From NCBI RefSeq assembly GCF_900156875.1, contig NZ_LT707409.1:1714046-1778045 (forward strand): DNA of 64,000 bases. The letters are read 5' to 3'. Below the pieces are notes generated by a model, which was not told where the DNA came from, searched no databases, and worked only from the letters and a program-made list of their open reading frames with translations. Positions 1 to 8,862 of the stretch are shown here, in pieces. Positions within the stretch are counted from its first letter, which is position 1. Each line of letters starts with the position of its first letter. Source of the stretch: Robertmurraya dakarensis (lineage in GTDB: Bacteria; Bacillota; Bacilli; Bacillales; Cytobacillaceae). Both the position numbers and the translations under genes were made by a program.

Positions 1-1
1 A

Positions 2-772
2 GCTGTTGCTGTAATGGCATTAGAAAGGGTCCCATCAGATATTCGTGCTGCTGGCGGGGTTGCTAGAATGGCCGACCCTCGTATTGTGGAAGAGGTGATG
101 AATGCAGTCTCCATTCCTGTCATGGCAAAAGCTCGTATTGGTCACATCGTTGAAGCGAGAGTCTTAGAAGCAATGGGAGTAGATTATATTGATGAAAGCG
201 AAGTGTTAACTCCTGCCGATGAAGAGTATCATCTATTAAAAAGTGATTTCACTGTCCCCTTTGTCTGTGGGTGCCGAGACCTGGGAGAAGCTGCACGTCG
301 AATTGGTGAAGGAGCAGCTATGCTTCGTACAAAAGGGGAACCTGGTACTGGAAACATTGTTGAAGCAGTTCGCCATATGCGTATGGTACAAGCTCAAGTC
401 CGTAAAGTATCTGTCATGAGTGATGACGAATTAATGACTGAAGCAAAAAATTTAGGGGCACCATTTGAAATCTTAAAGCAGATTAAAGAATCTGGTAAGC
501 TTCCCGTTGTAAACTTTGCTGCTGGTGGTATTGCAACACCTGCTGATGCCGCCTTGATGATGGAGCTTGGAGCAGACGGAGTATTTGTGGGTTCAGGTAT
601 TTTTAAATCGGAGAATCCTGAAAAATTTGCAAGTGCGATTGTACAAGCTACAACCTATTACACCGATTATGAGTTAATTGGGAAGCTTTCTAAAGAGCTT
701 GGTAGAGCCATGAGAGGAATTGAAATCTCAAAATTATCTCAAGAAGAAAGAATGCAGGAGCGTGGCTGGTAG
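2..772 (+). CDS. pdxS: Pyridoxal 5'-phosphate synthase lyase subunit PdxS (5' end outside window)
   Basis: Lyase subunit of the DXP-independent vitamin B6 pathway. It condenses ribose 5-phosphate, glyceraldehyde 3-phosphate and ammonia into PLP and works in the cytosol as a ring complex with the glutaminase PdxT. The reading frame is open from base 2, so the start lies left of the window; about 257 of the usual ~294 residues are visible. Family hallmarks are [15 protein letters not shown] near the edge, the [11 protein letters not shown] loop carrying the second catalytic Lys, and the phosphate-binding [13 protein letters not shown] and [14 protein letters not shown] segments. The stop codon abuts the pdxT ATG with no gap, as expected for translational coupling. 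Identification is secure. Confidence 0.97.
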   Translation, partial: AVAVMALERVPSDIRAAGGVARMADPRIVEEVMNAVSIPVMAKARIGHIVEARVLEAMGVDYIDESEVLTPADEEYHLLKSDFTVPFVCGCRDLGEAARRIGEGAAMLRTKGEPGTGNIVEAVRHMRMVQAQVRKVSVMSDDELMTEAKNLGAPFEILKQIKESGKLPVVNFAAGGIATPADAALMMELGADGVFVGSGIFKSENPEKFASAIVQATTYYTDYELIGKLSKELGRAMRGIEISKLSQEERMQERGW

Positions 773-1393
773 ATGACAGTTATTGGGATCCTAGGACTGC
801 AAGGTGCTGTTGAAGAACACGCTAAGCAACTGCAAACTCTTGGTTTAGAAGCGGAAGTCATTAAAAAAACAGAGCAGTTAGAGGAGATTGACGGGTTAAT
901 TTTGCCAGGCGGTGAAAGCACAACCATGAGAAAATTGACCGAGCAATACGGCTTTCTTGAACCAATTAGAGAATTTTCCGCGAAGAAAAAGCCTATTTTC
1001 GGAACTTGTGCAGGAATGATTCTGATGGCAAAAGAGCTTTCTGGTGTTGAGGAAGCTCATCTACAGATTATGGATGTTCGCGTGAAGCGGAATGCTTTCG
1101 GACGACAGCGCGATAGTTTTGAAGCTGAGCTCGACATCGTCGGTATCGATACCCCCTATTCTGCTGTGTTTATTCGTGCTCCCTTTATCGAAAGTGCCGG
1201 TGAGCATGTTGAAGTACTTGCAAAGTATGATGGTAAAATTGTTGCAGCAAGAGAAGGTCATATTCTTACCTGTGCTTTCCATCCCGAGTTAACAGACGAC
1301 ACTAGCTTTCTTCAAATATTCGTTAAAATGGTCGAGAAGCACAAACAAAGATTAAAATACAGCTTAGTTGAAGAGGGAAGGCAATCACCATAG
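773..1393 (+). CDS. pdxT: Pyridoxal 5'-phosphate synthase glutaminase subunit PdxT
   Basis: Class I glutamine amidotransferase (206 aa) that releases ammonia from glutamine and channels it to PdxS. The triad is visible: Cys79 in GTCAGM, and His170 and Glu172 in FHPEL. The GGESTT motif lies around residues 46-51 and the family motif RNAFGRQRDSFEA at 106-118. The ATG directly follows the pdxS stop, so the two genes form an operon. The length is slightly above the ~196 aa common in Bacillus because of an extended C-terminus (about ten residues), which runs into the transcription terminator hairpin. Confidence 0.97.
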   Translation: MTVIGILGLQGAVEEHAKQLQTLGLEAEVIKKTEQLEEIDGLILPGGESTTMRKLTEQYGFLEPIREFSAKKKPIFGTCAGMILMAKELSGVEEAHLQIMDVRVKRNAFGRQRDSFEAELDIVGIDTPYSAVFIRAPFIESAGEHVEVLAKYDGKIVAAREGHILTCAFHPELTDDTSFLQIFVKMVEKHKQRLKYSLVEEGRQSP

Positions 1394-1411
1394 TGTGATG
1401 CCTTTTTTCTT
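1380..1411 (+). terminator. Rho-independent terminator of pdxST
   Basis: Inverted repeat ggcaatcac / gtgatgcc (1380-1402) followed by a run of T. The hairpin overlaps the last codons and the stop of pdxT (tag at 1391-1393), so the C-terminal residues are encoded inside the terminator stem. Confidence 0.85.
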
Positions 1412-1487
1412 GTGAGGCTATTATTGTTAATTTCACTCCACCTTGCAAACAATAATGAAAAGAGGATTAAACTATGGAGTGTTTAAC

Positions 1488-2105
1488 ATGAAGAAATGGT
1501 TAATACTTATTATTTACGCAGCAGCTATCTTATACGGATTAAAATATAAGGATTTCATTTTAGATTGGATACAATCCAGCGAAACCGGCAATCTCCATAT
1601 TCACTTTGTCCTTTCAATTTTAACAGCATCCATTCCCGTCATACCATTTACTCTGTTTGCAGGTTTAATGGGAGCAAAATATGGCGTATTAATGGGAACA
1701 TTCATTAACTGGATTGGCGGGGTCTTTGCAGCGGTACTTTATTTTGTACTTGCACGTACTTTTCTAAAAAACTATTTTGAAGTTGTCATTAATCGAATGA
1801 AAGGCATTCAACGTTTTCAATTTATGCTTGAAAAAAATGCTTTTATTGCTTTATTAATGGTGAGAATGCTGCCAATTGTTCCTCCGCCTGTTGTAAATTT
1901 GTACTCAGGAATGGGCAACATTCCGCTCAGCACTTTTTTTACAGCAACTGCTATTGGACAAATCCCTCCTATGTTTTTAATTGCATACAGTGGTCATCAA
2001 ATTTTTACGTCTTTATTGCATCTTATATTAGGAATTTCCCTGTACATTGTCTTTACTCTTTCTATCCTTTTCATATATAGAGCATGGTTTGTAAAAGCAT
2101 ATTAA
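1488..2105 (+). CDS. TVP38/TMEM64 (VTT domain) family membrane protein
   Basis: Predicted integral membrane protein of about 205 aa of the TVP38/TMEM64, DedA-related family. These proteins have poorly defined roles in membrane lipid or small-molecule transport. The family core is the glycine-rich FAGLMGAKYGVLMGTFINWIGG stretch (here broken after about 20 residues by less conserved sequence), then a re-entrant FIALLMVRMLPIVPPPVVN segment. Several hydrophobic helices span the protein. An upstream TTG (1443) and ATG (1455) are in frame, but the ATG at 1488 has a GGAG at 1476-1479 with good spacing. The gene runs alone after the pdxST terminator and converges on the next gene with a 4-base overlap. 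Confidence 0.8.
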   Translation: MKKWLILIIYAAAILYGLKYKDFILDWIQSSETGNLHIHFVLSILTASIPVIPFTLFAGLMGAKYGVLMGTFINWIGGVFAAVLYFVLARTFLKNYFEVVINRMKGIQRFQFMLEKNAFIALLMVRMLPIVPPPVVNLYSGMGNIPLSTFFTATAIGQIPPMFLIAYSGHQIFTSLLHLILGISLYIVFTLSILFIYRAWFVKAY

Positions 2106-2659
2106 CTCGTTGTGTTTCGAAAGGATACTTTATGAAAGGCTGTAATGATCTTAAACAGATCCTCTCCTTTCATAACAGTTCTTTTTTGATCAGATAAATC
2201 AAGCCACATCGCCTGATACGGTTCAGGAATCCATTTATAATGATGAATATAATCATCTGCAAGTACAAACCCGCATTTTTGCCAAAAAAGTATTCTTTTT
2301 TTATTTTCCTGTTTGTCCTCACACTCTACTTCAATGATTAACCTTTGGAATGCTTCTTGAGAAAGTGCCCACTCCTTAACATATTGAAGCAATTCTAATC
2401 CAAGTCCATGCCGGCGATATTCTTGACGAACAGCCAAATAGTCGATGATGATGACACTTGAACCTTCTAAGGAAGCTGTTATGGCAAAAGCCGCCACCTC
2501 ATTTTCTTCCATTGCGGCATGAAAAGTGCAAAGGCCTTTGGCTGACATATTCCGCAGAATTTTTTCAGGCTTGGCTCCATGCTTAAAGGACTGCTGATAA
2601 ATAGGCCTGATTTTTTCCCATAACTCTTCATCCCAATGATTGATCGTAATAAATTCCAT
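2102..2659 (-). CDS. GNAT family N-acetyltransferase
   Basis: Acetyl-CoA-dependent N-acyltransferase of 185 aa; the substrate cannot be told. The GNAT core is visible: strand 4 IIIDYLAVRQEYRRHGLGLELL (about residues 71-92), containing the pyrophosphate-binding R/Q-x-x-G-x-G/A pattern RRHGLG, then FWQKCGFVLADDY typical of the C-terminal strand. The start ATG is preceded by AAGGAG. The gene converges with the TVP38 gene, overlapping it by 4 bases, and the mRNA end seems not to have its own strong hairpin. Confidence 0.85.
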   Translation of the reverse strand: MEFITINHWDEELWEKIRPIYQQSFKHGAKPEKILRNMSAKGLCTFHAAMEENEVAAFAITASLEGSSVIIIDYLAVRQEYRRHGLGLELLQYVKEWALSQEAFQRLIIEVECEDKQENKKRILFWQKCGFVLADDYIHHYKWIPEPYQAMWLDLSDQKRTVMKGEDLFKIITAFHKVSFRNTTS

Positions 2660-2750
2660 AGTAGGAAATCTCCTTTTTCCAAAGCTATTTCTTCAATGAT
2701 ACTGAACATTAATTTATTTTTCCAATTTGGAATTACAACCCTTTAAAGAG

Positions 2751-2773
2751 AAAAACCCCCAGCACTTTGGGGG
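2751..2773 (-). terminator. Terminator of the acyl-CoA ligase gene
   Basis: GC-rich hairpin cccccagcactttggggg at 2756-2773; on the minus strand it is followed by five T. It lies 20 bases past the stop of the ligase gene. Confidence 0.85.
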
Positions 2774-2792
2774 CCATCATTAAAAATATGAA

Positions 2793-4469
2793 CTAGTTTG
2801 GGAGGTTCTGCCGCTTTTTTAATTCTTCTTCCTGAAGCTGTCTCCATAGTATTTTTCCGCTTCCAGAAATAGGAAGTCTATCAACAAATTCAACAAATCT
2901 TGGATATTTATAATTAGCCATTTGCCCTTTAGACCATTCAATAATTTCGTCCTCTGTTACCTTCCCCTTTTGAGATTCTCGTAAAACAACGACCGCTTTA
3001 ACACTTTCACCTCTTCGTTCATCAGGAACACCAATCACACACACCTGCTCAATAGCTGGATGTTTATATAGGGCTGATTCCACTTCTGTTGGCCAAACCT
3101 TGAATCCTGCAGCATTAATCATTCTTTTATAACGATCCACGATAAAAAAGTAACCATCTTCATCATATTTGGCGATGTCTCCTGTGCGAAGAAAGAGTTT
3201 ATCATCAATCGTTATGAATGTTTTCTTTGTTTCTTCTGGCTTCCTCCAGTACCCTTTCAAAACCTGTGGCCCATGAATAATAATTTCACCTTCTTCATTT
3301 GGTCCAAGTTCTTTCAATGAAACCGGATCAATGATACGTGCATCAACACCAAAAGTCGGTATCCCCAAACATTGCAATTTCGGGTGGTCCATTGGGTTAA
3401 AGTGTGAAGCCGAGATGGTTTCCGTTAATCCATATGCTTCAATGTATCGAAGTCCTGTTAAATTAAGTAAATTTTCCCCCACTGCTTTTGGCAGCGGAGC
3501 TCCTCCTCCGCCAATAAACATAACACTATCAAAATCAGATTCATTCAGGTTATCGTTTGTAAGAAAATCGACCACCATCGTACTAATATTGATCCAATGA
3601 CTGCATTTATATTGCTTGATCAGTTGATGGGCCAATTTTTTATCCCATCTTGTCATTAGAACGATAGTAGAACCACAATAGATCGGTATATGCATGCTGT
3701 GAACCATTCCTGTCACATGAAATAATGGCAATGTAGCAAGGCATACTGAATCCGCAGTCATATCTACCCATGCCGCACCGCTAAGGATATTGGCCTGTAT
3801 GGTATCATGTGTATGCATACAGCCTTTTGGCCTGCCGGTTGAACCAGATGTATATGGCAAGGCAGCAAGATCTTCCGAAGTTACACCTGTTCCGTTCGGT
3901 ATAAGATTTGCAGCTAATGCATCTTTCCATGCTGTAACGTTTTCCTCAATAAAGTTCTTGCGTGGAGTACTGATATCTTCATGCAGCTCTTGTTGAAAAT
4001 CAGATGAAATATACTCAGAGTACGCTGCTACTATTAAATGCTTCAGATGAGTCTTGTCTAGAAGAGGGATCATTCTCTCCGCTAACTCTTGGCCTGCAAA
4101 TGCAACTTTTGATGCACTATCCTCTACATACAAGGATAATTCCTCAGTTGTGTTCATAGGATTGACTGGAACAACAACGGCTCCTGCACGCAGAATTCCA
4201 TAGTAGGCAATGATAAATTGCGGGGAGTTTTGCATATTGAGAAGAACCCTGTCCCCTTTTGACACATGCAGATGTTTTTGCAGGTATCCGGCCATTTTAT
4301 TTACTTGCTCAAAAAGTTGTTCATAGGTGATCGTCGTCCCATAATAAAAGATTGCTGTCTTATCAGGATAACGCTGTGCAGAAACCTCCAGGTTGTGATC
4401 CATCGTCGTTTTTGGAATGGTAAGTGATATTGGTTTTCTTTTTGGCCAATGTTTAAAGTGTAGCTTCAT
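2793..4469 (-). CDS. Long-chain fatty acid-CoA ligase / AMP-binding protein
   Basis: Adenylate-forming enzyme of about 558 aa that activates a carboxylic acid, probably a fatty acid, with ATP and couples it to CoA. The motifs are all present in order: P-loop YTSGSTGRPKG, YIEAYGLTETISASH (A5), LRTGDIAKYDEDGYFFIVDR (A7-A8 hinge), GFKVWPTEVE, and the catalytic Lys in ISGSGKILWRQL near the C-terminus. An in-frame GTG lies 15 bases upstream, but the ATG at 4469 has AGGTGG upstream at about 11 nt. The gene is monocistronic with its own terminator, so the neighbourhood does not define the substrate. Confidence 0.9.
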   Translation of the reverse strand: MKLHFKHWPKRKPISLTIPKTTMDHNLEVSAQRYPDKTAIFYYGTTITYEQLFEQVNKMAGYLQKHLHVSKGDRVLLNMQNSPQFIIAYYGILRAGAVVVPVNPMNTTEELSLYVEDSASKVAFAGQELAERMIPLLDKTHLKHLIVAAYSEYISSDFQQELHEDISTPRKNFIEENVTAWKDALAANLIPNGTGVTSEDLAALPYTSGSTGRPKGCMHTHDTIQANILSGAAWVDMTADSVCLATLPLFHVTGMVHSMHIPIYCGSTIVLMTRWDKKLAHQLIKQYKCSHWINISTMVVDFLTNDNLNESDFDSVMFIGGGGAPLPKAVGENLLNLTGLRYIEAYGLTETISASHFNPMDHPKLQCLGIPTFGVDARIIDPVSLKELGPNEEGEIIIHGPQVLKGYWRKPEETKKTFITIDDKLFLRTGDIAKYDEDGYFFIVDRYKRMINAAGFKVWPTEVESALYKHPAIEQVCVIGVPDERRGESVKAVVVLRESQKGKVTEDEIIEWSKGQMANYKYPRFVEFVDRLPISGSGKILWRQLQEEELKKRQNLPN

Positions 4470-4647
4470 TAAAGTGTTCACCACCTAATAATATTTAATA
4501 AAACGCTTACAATTAGAAACTCAGTTCTTATGTAGAACTCCATTGACGTTTGCTGCTCCAAACATTCTCTAAAGATATTATATCGTTTCTTCATTTATTA
4601 ATGAACTGAATTTTTTAAATAATAATAATATTTACTCAATTACAGAC

Positions 4648-4685
4648 AAAAAAAGAGAATTCTTATCTGCACATAAAGAATTCTC
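4648..4685 (-). terminator. Terminator of the truncated haemoglobin gene
   Basis: Inverted repeat gagaattctt / aaagaattctc at 4655-4685, followed on the minus strand by seven T. It sits 26 bases beyond the globin stop codon. The remaining stretch 4486-4647 is AT-rich and shows no gene. Confidence 0.85.
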
Positions 4686-4710
4686 CCAGCGAACTTTTTT
4701 TATCTATTTC

Positions 4711-5106
4711 CTATTCAGCTGTGTTTACCATTATTGCTGCTACCTGCTCTAACCTCTTATAAAAGAACTCCCCCGCCGGGATTCCTTCTAATCCTACTTC
4801 CTCGAATGCTTCCTTCATACATCTCAGCCAGGCTTGTGCCCGCTTTGGCGTGATCTCAAACGGAAGGTGCCGCTGTCTCATTGCAGGCTGTCCAAATTCT
4901 TGACTGTATAGGGGCGGTCCGCCTAAAAACTGTGTTAAAAACATTCGCTGCTTTCTCATAATTTCGGCCATATCCCCCTCAAATAAGGGACTTAAAACAG
5001 GGTCTTGATAGACACGAGGATAGAACGCTGCAACTAATTTGTTGATTTTTTCTTCCCCTATTTCATCATAAAGTGTTTCTAAACGAGGTTCATTCACCGT
5101 CTTCAA
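4711..5106 (-). CDS. Truncated haemoglobin, group II (YjbI-like)
   Basis: Small 2-on-2 globin of 131 aa, group II (TrbO), binding haem and probably handling O2, NO or peroxides in the cytosol. Visible landmarks are Tyr29 (B10) in AFYPRVYQDP, the FLGGPPLYSQ segment, proximal His80 (F8) in RQRHLPF, and Trp93 (G8) in AWLRCM, the group II signature. In B. subtilis the homologue yjbI sits beside yjbH; here it stands alone between an acyl-CoA ligase and a DUF3231 gene. The start has GGAGG just upstream on the minus strand. Confidence 0.93.
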   Translation of the reverse strand: MKTVNEPRLETLYDEIGEEKINKLVAAFYPRVYQDPVLSPLFEGDMAEIMRKQRMFLTQFLGGPPLYSQEFGQPAMRQRHLPFEITPKRAQAWLRCMKEAFEEVGLEGIPAGEFFYKRLEQVAAIMVNTAE

Positions 5107-5263
5107 CCTCCGATCTAATTTTTTTGTATTATAACCTATTCTATTTTTTATTAAGTGATATTTATCACACTACTAGTACCCGCTCGCTTTTTCCAGCTAA
5201 TAACATACTTTTCTCTAATCTGTACACAATAAAAACAAATTATGAAAGCAGGTGTATGTTTTA

Positions 5264-6271
5264 GTGGATGATAAGACTAAAATTCGATTAACGTCTGCTG
5301 AAATGACGTTCCTATGGACTCAATATATTAATGATACGGCAAGTATTTGTGTGACTAGACATTTTTTGGAAAAGGTTGAAGATGATGAAGTGCGTCCTGT
5401 TATTGAATCTGCATTAAATGGATCAAAAGAGAATGTCGATTTTTTAAATAAATTTTTTGAGTCTGAGCAGTTCCCTATACCTGTCGGCTTTACTGAGAAA
5501 GATGTCAATCCGGGTGCACCGAGGATCTTTTCTGATACGTACGTATTGATGTACTTAAGAAATATGTCAGTATTAGGAATGGCTGCTGCGGGTGTTGCAA
5601 TCGGTTTGGTCACAAGACCTGATGTAGTTAGCTTTTTTAAAAAGGTTCTAAGTACAGCAGTTAAATTACAGGATTTAACAAGAGAATTAATGTTAAAAGA
5701 AGGAACCTATGTTAGACCTCCATATATTTCTACACCTGACAAGGTAGATTTTATTAAAAAGCAACAATTCTTATCTGGATTCTTCGGGGATGTGAGACCT
5801 TTAACAGCACAGGAAATTACGATGTTATTTAATAATGTTCAAACAAATGCCATAGGGAAAACATTAATTATCGGTTTTGCTCAGACTGCTCAAAAGCAAG
5901 AAGTAAAAGAGTATTTTTTAAGAGGGCAGCAAATTGCACAGAAACATGTTGATATCTTTAGTAATATTTTAAAGAAGGAAAACTTACCAGCTCCCATGTC
6001 ATGGGATACTGCCATTACAGATTCTACAGAGCCTGTCTTTTCAGACAAACTCATGATGTTTCACGTTTCTGCAATGATAGCTGCCGGGATTGGGAACTAT
6101 GGAGCTTCAATGTCAGGGAGTCCAAGACGGGACTTGGGAGTGAAGTATGCTTCACTGATCCCTGAAATAGCGCTATATGCGGAAGACGGAGCAAATATTA
6201 TGATTAAGCACGGATGGTTAGAAGAACCCCCGCAAAGTGATGATCGAGAACATTTAATCAAAGGAGAATAG
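5264..6271 (+). CDS. DUF3231 family protein (two tandem DUF3231 units)
   Basis: Protein of about 335 aa resembling the Bacillus DUF3231 family, with no established function. Two similar halves are visible: residues about 8-160 beginning LTSAEMTFLWTQYIND, and about 175-330 beginning LTAQEITMLFNNVQTNA. Each has a following helix of the form LMYLRNMSVLGMAAAG or LMMFHVSAMIAAGIGNYG, consistent with an all-helical bundle, perhaps ferritin- or coat-like. GTG at 5264 is preferred over GTG 5252 because AGGTGT (5250-5255) is properly spaced for the former. A small hydrophilic protein gene follows 74 bases later and may be cotranscribed. Confidence 0.82.
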   Translation: MDDKTKIRLTSAEMTFLWTQYINDTASICVTRHFLEKVEDDEVRPVIESALNGSKENVDFLNKFFESEQFPIPVGFTEKDVNPGAPRIFSDTYVLMYLRNMSVLGMAAAGVAIGLVTRPDVVSFFKKVLSTAVKLQDLTRELMLKEGTYVRPPYISTPDKVDFIKKQQFLSGFFGDVRPLTAQEITMLFNNVQTNAIGKTLIIGFAQTAQKQEVKEYFLRGQQIAQKHVDIFSNILKKENLPAPMSWDTAITDSTEPVFSDKLMMFHVSAMIAAGIGNYGASMSGSPRRDLGVKYASLIPEIALYAEDGANIMIKHGWLEEPPQSDDREHLIKGE

Positions 6272-6345
6272 ATAAAAATGTCTAACTCCTCTAAGGTTAA
6301 ATCTTTTCATTATGGACAATTTAATGATTGTGGAGGTGAAAGCAA

Positions 6346-6486
6346 ATGACTGAGAAAGAATTTCCAAATGTAAGTCTGGGCGGCAAGATTGCGAAAGAGA
6401 AAGGTAATGGCGGAGATCAAGTGCACGGACGTGAAAAAGAGAATAAAAACGAAAAGTTTAATACTAATCCAAAAGTGGACCTGTAA
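6346..6486 (+). CDS. Small hydrophilic protein, 46 aa, unknown
   Basis: Short reading frame with a strong TGGAGGTGA ribosome binding site at 6331-6338. It encodes a lysine-, glutamate- and asparagine-rich peptide with no hydrophobic segment, containing VSLGGKIAKEKGNGG and ending NPKVDL. The composition and size are reminiscent of minor spore proteins of Bacillus, but I do not recognise a family. It lies 74 bases after the DUF3231 gene and just before a long hairpin, so it is probably the last gene of that unit. The strong RBS and compact fit make it likely real. Confidence 0.6.
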   Translation: MTEKEFPNVSLGGKIAKEKGNGGDQVHGREKENKNEKFNTNPKVDL

Positions 6487-6498
6487 TAAGATTCACAA

Positions 6499-6542
6499 TG
6501 ATCCAAAAAGGGCAAATCAATGAATATCCCCTTTTTGGATCA
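6499..6542. terminator. Long inverted repeat between convergent genes, candidate terminator
   Basis: Arms tgatccaaaaaggg (6499-6512) and ccctttttggatca (6529-6542) form a perfect 14-bp stem with a 16-base loop. There is no T tract outside the stem, so it is a candidate bidirectional terminator or mRNA-stabilising hairpin rather than a classical intrinsic terminator. Confidence 0.6.
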
Positions 6543-6552
6543 ACACCCAATG

Positions 6553-7446
6553 CTAAAAGGAACGATTAGGCTGCACGATTAAGTTATTTTCCATTTCTTT
6601 CGATATTTGAATGAATGCTTTAACAAGCGGAGACCGATTCTTCCGGAGGTACGAAACTCCCATTGATACAGTGGGTAAATCCTTCATATCAATATACGTA
6701 ACATCCCTCGTATGTAAATGAGATGCCGATTGTGGAACAACAGCGATTCCTAAACCACCTGCAACAAGGCCAATAACCGTTTGAAATTCTAATGCCTCCT
6801 GCTGAATTGTTGGAGCACATATCTCAATAATTTTATCATAAAAGTCTGACCAAGTTCGTCTGGACAACATGATGAATGGGTACGAATCTAAATCTGCAAG
6901 ATTAACAATTTGCTTCTTTAATAGCGGGTGATACTTTGGTACTGCAAGTACACAAGACGTTCTAGATACGACATCTGTCTGCAGTGGACCTATCTTCACT
7001 GGTGGTCTAAGAACTCCTATATCAATCTCCTCAGCGCACAATGCTTCAATTTGATTCGGTGTCGACATTTCGGTTAGTTTAATTTCAACTTCTGGGTGAT
7101 TCAAACGAAATTCTCTCAGTATAGCAGGAAGAATATCATAAGTAGCTGACCCGACGAATCCTACTTTAATTGTCCCGACTTTTCCATGATGAATCCGTTG
7201 TGCCTCTTTAACAGTACGGTTCAAGTGATAAATTGCAGCCGAAACTTCCTTATAAAAAAATTTCCCTGCTTCTGTTAATTCCACATGGCGATTATTTCGA
7301 AAAAAAAGAGGAATTCCAAGTTCCTTTTCTAGGTTTTGAATTTGTAAACTTAAGGGTGGCTGGGTTATTAAAAGTCTTTCCGCCGCACGACTAAAGTTTA
7401 ATTCCTCAGCAACAGCAATAAAATAGTGCAATTGTCGAAGTTCCAT
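6553..7446 (-). CDS. LysR family regulator (CidR/YwbI-like)
   Basis: LysR-type transcription regulator of 297 aa. The N-terminal winged helix (LRQLHYFIAVAEELNFSRAAERL, then ITQPPLSLQIQNLEKELG) covers residues 3-60. The effector domain (about 90-295) resembles the BenM/AlsR type, with KVGFVGSATYDILPAILREF and VAGGLGIAVVPQSA. It is divergent from cidA/cidB-like genes, the same arrangement as ywbI-ywbH-ywbG in B. subtilis and cidR-cidABC in staphylococci, so it probably activates them in response to a metabolic signal such as acetate or pyruvate overflow. That role is inferred from context. The 155-base intergenic region is AT-rich and probably holds the operator. Confidence 0.88.
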   Translation of the reverse strand: MELRQLHYFIAVAEELNFSRAAERLLITQPPLSLQIQNLEKELGIPLFFRNNRHVELTEAGKFFYKEVSAAIYHLNRTVKEAQRIHHGKVGTIKVGFVGSATYDILPAILREFRLNHPEVEIKLTEMSTPNQIEALCAEEIDIGVLRPPVKIGPLQTDVVSRTSCVLAVPKYHPLLKKQIVNLADLDSYPFIMLSRRTWSDFYDKIIEICAPTIQQEALEFQTVIGLVAGGLGIAVVPQSASHLHTRDVTYIDMKDLPTVSMGVSYLRKNRSPLVKAFIQISKEMENNLIVQPNRSF

Positions 7447-7601
7447 ACAACACCCCTCTTATTAATTATTTAAAAAATATATTATTATCATTCAAATTAT
7501 ATATTTTACAATTATACGCCTTAAAGATATGATAACACATATTAAAAAACAAGATACTATTCAAAATTTTTAAACAAATAAAAATAAAGGAGGACTGGAC
7601 C

Positions 7602-8000
7602 TTGAATTTAGTAAAAGGGATCTTCCAATTAGGGATCCTTTACGTTTTTTTTCTATTGGGTAATTTGCTGCAAGAAATTTTATATATCCCTCTTCCAGGC
7701 AGTATCATCGGCTTATTGTTATTATTAGCAGCAATGTTTTCGAACATTTTGCCTGTACACTGGATTCAACAGGGAGCAGGATTTTTACTCGCCATTTTGC
7801 CTCTTCTACTAGTACCAGCAACGGTTGGCATAATGAATTATCCCAGCCTTTTTTCGGGTAAGGGCCTTCTTATCTTTTTAATTGTTATGACAAGCACCGC
7901 AGCAACAATAATCATCACTGCTAAAACCAGCCATTACCTTGAAAACGCTAAGCTTAAAAGGGAGGAGAAGAAAATGTGCTCCAAACACCTATCGCATTAA
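7602..8000 (+). CDS. CidA/LrgA family holin-like protein (YwbH-like)
   Basis: Small membrane protein of 132 aa with about four hydrophobic helices, of the CidA/LrgA holin-like family involved in cell lysis control and export of overflow metabolites. The family segment LQEILYIPLPGSIIGLLLLLAA is present (residues about 23-44, here quoted in two parts: LQEILYIPLPGSIIG and LLLLLAA). Translation starts at TTG 7602, with AAAGGAGG at 7587-7593 exactly placed. The following cidB-like gene overlaps by 25 bases in another frame, pointing to coupled translation. Confidence 0.9.
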   Translation: MNLVKGIFQLGILYVFFLLGNLLQEILYIPLPGSIIGLLLLLAAMFSNILPVHWIQQGAGFLLAILPLLLVPATVGIMNYPSLFSGKGLLIFLIVMTSTAATIIITAKTSHYLENAKLKREEKKMCSKHLSH

Positions 8001-8665
8001 TAATTATTGTTATAACTGTCATTATTTACTTGGGTATGGTTACGTTATACCGGAAGTTTCCAATCCCCTTCCTATTACCCGTCTTAACATCGACGATCTT
8101 CATTATTGCAATCCTAAAGAGCTTTGATCTTTCTTACGATTTTTATATGACTGGCGGTCATTGGCTGCACTCCCTTCTTGGGCCGGCAGTTGTTTCCCTT
8201 GCCTATCCATTATTTCACCAAAGAAAGACAATTATAAAACATGCTCTTCCCATTTTAGCAGGAGTGCTCACTGGTTTAATTTCGGGAATGTTTACTTTAT
8301 TTTTATTAGCAGAAATAATGTCTATCCCTAGAGATATCCTTTTATCCATGATTCCTAAATCTATTACTACGCCTGTCGCCATGCAAGTGGCTAATGACAT
8401 TGGAGGAAACCCAACGCTTACTGTTGCTTTTGTGATGATTGCAGGTATTTCTGGAGCTATTATGGCACCAAGTCTGTTAAAATGGTTTCGTATTCGCAGT
8501 TCGTTAGGGACAGGTATTGCATTAGGAAGTTCTTCACATGCTATAGGGACTTCAAAAGCGTTCGAGTATGGAGAGTTTACTTTTTCCATAAGCTCTGTTT
8601 CCATGACATTAAGTGCAATAATTGGACCAATATTTGGATTTCTCATTTCGAAACTATTATTATAG
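7976..8665 (+). CDS. CidB/LrgB family protein (YwbG-like)
   Basis: Integral membrane partner of CidA/LrgA, 229 aa and hydrophobic throughout. Typical family features are LGPAVVSLAYPLFHQR (about 60-75), SITTPVAMQVANDIGG (about 127-142), and the conserved GSSSHAIGTSKAFEYGE near residue 185. It starts with GTG 7976 behind GGAGGAG (7961-7967), inside the end of the cidA-like gene. Family members have been tied to murein hydrolase regulation and to pyruvate or glycolate efflux; which applies here cannot be told. A hairpin terminator follows. Confidence 0.92.
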   Translation: MLQTPIALIIIVITVIIYLGMVTLYRKFPIPFLLPVLTSTIFIIAILKSFDLSYDFYMTGGHWLHSLLGPAVVSLAYPLFHQRKTIIKHALPILAGVLTGLISGMFTLFLLAEIMSIPRDILLSMIPKSITTPVAMQVANDIGGNPTLTVAFVMIAGISGAIMAPSLLKWFRIRSSLGTGIALGSSSHAIGTSKAFEYGEFTFSISSVSMTLSAIIGPIFGFLISKLLL

Positions 8666-8677
8666 AACGCAAAGTAC

Positions 8678-8707
8678 AAAACACTGTTCATTTCTTGACA
8701 GTGTTTT
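8678..8707 (+). terminator. Terminator of the cidAB-like unit
   Basis: Hairpin aaaacactgt / acagtgtttttt-type stem (8678-8687 and 8698-8707) ending in a T run, 13 bases after the cidB-like stop. Confidence 0.85.
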
Positions 8708-8862
8708 TCACTATTTAGATATGTATTACCTTGTAAAAGTTAAAATAAACTTTCTCAGAAACACTTGGAAGCTTAGTTCCTGTTAGCAGAATTGTTTTCA
8801 TTATCCTCAGTAAACTCTATAATATAGGTAACATCCTTACTGGAAAAGGAGTGACGTTTGTT

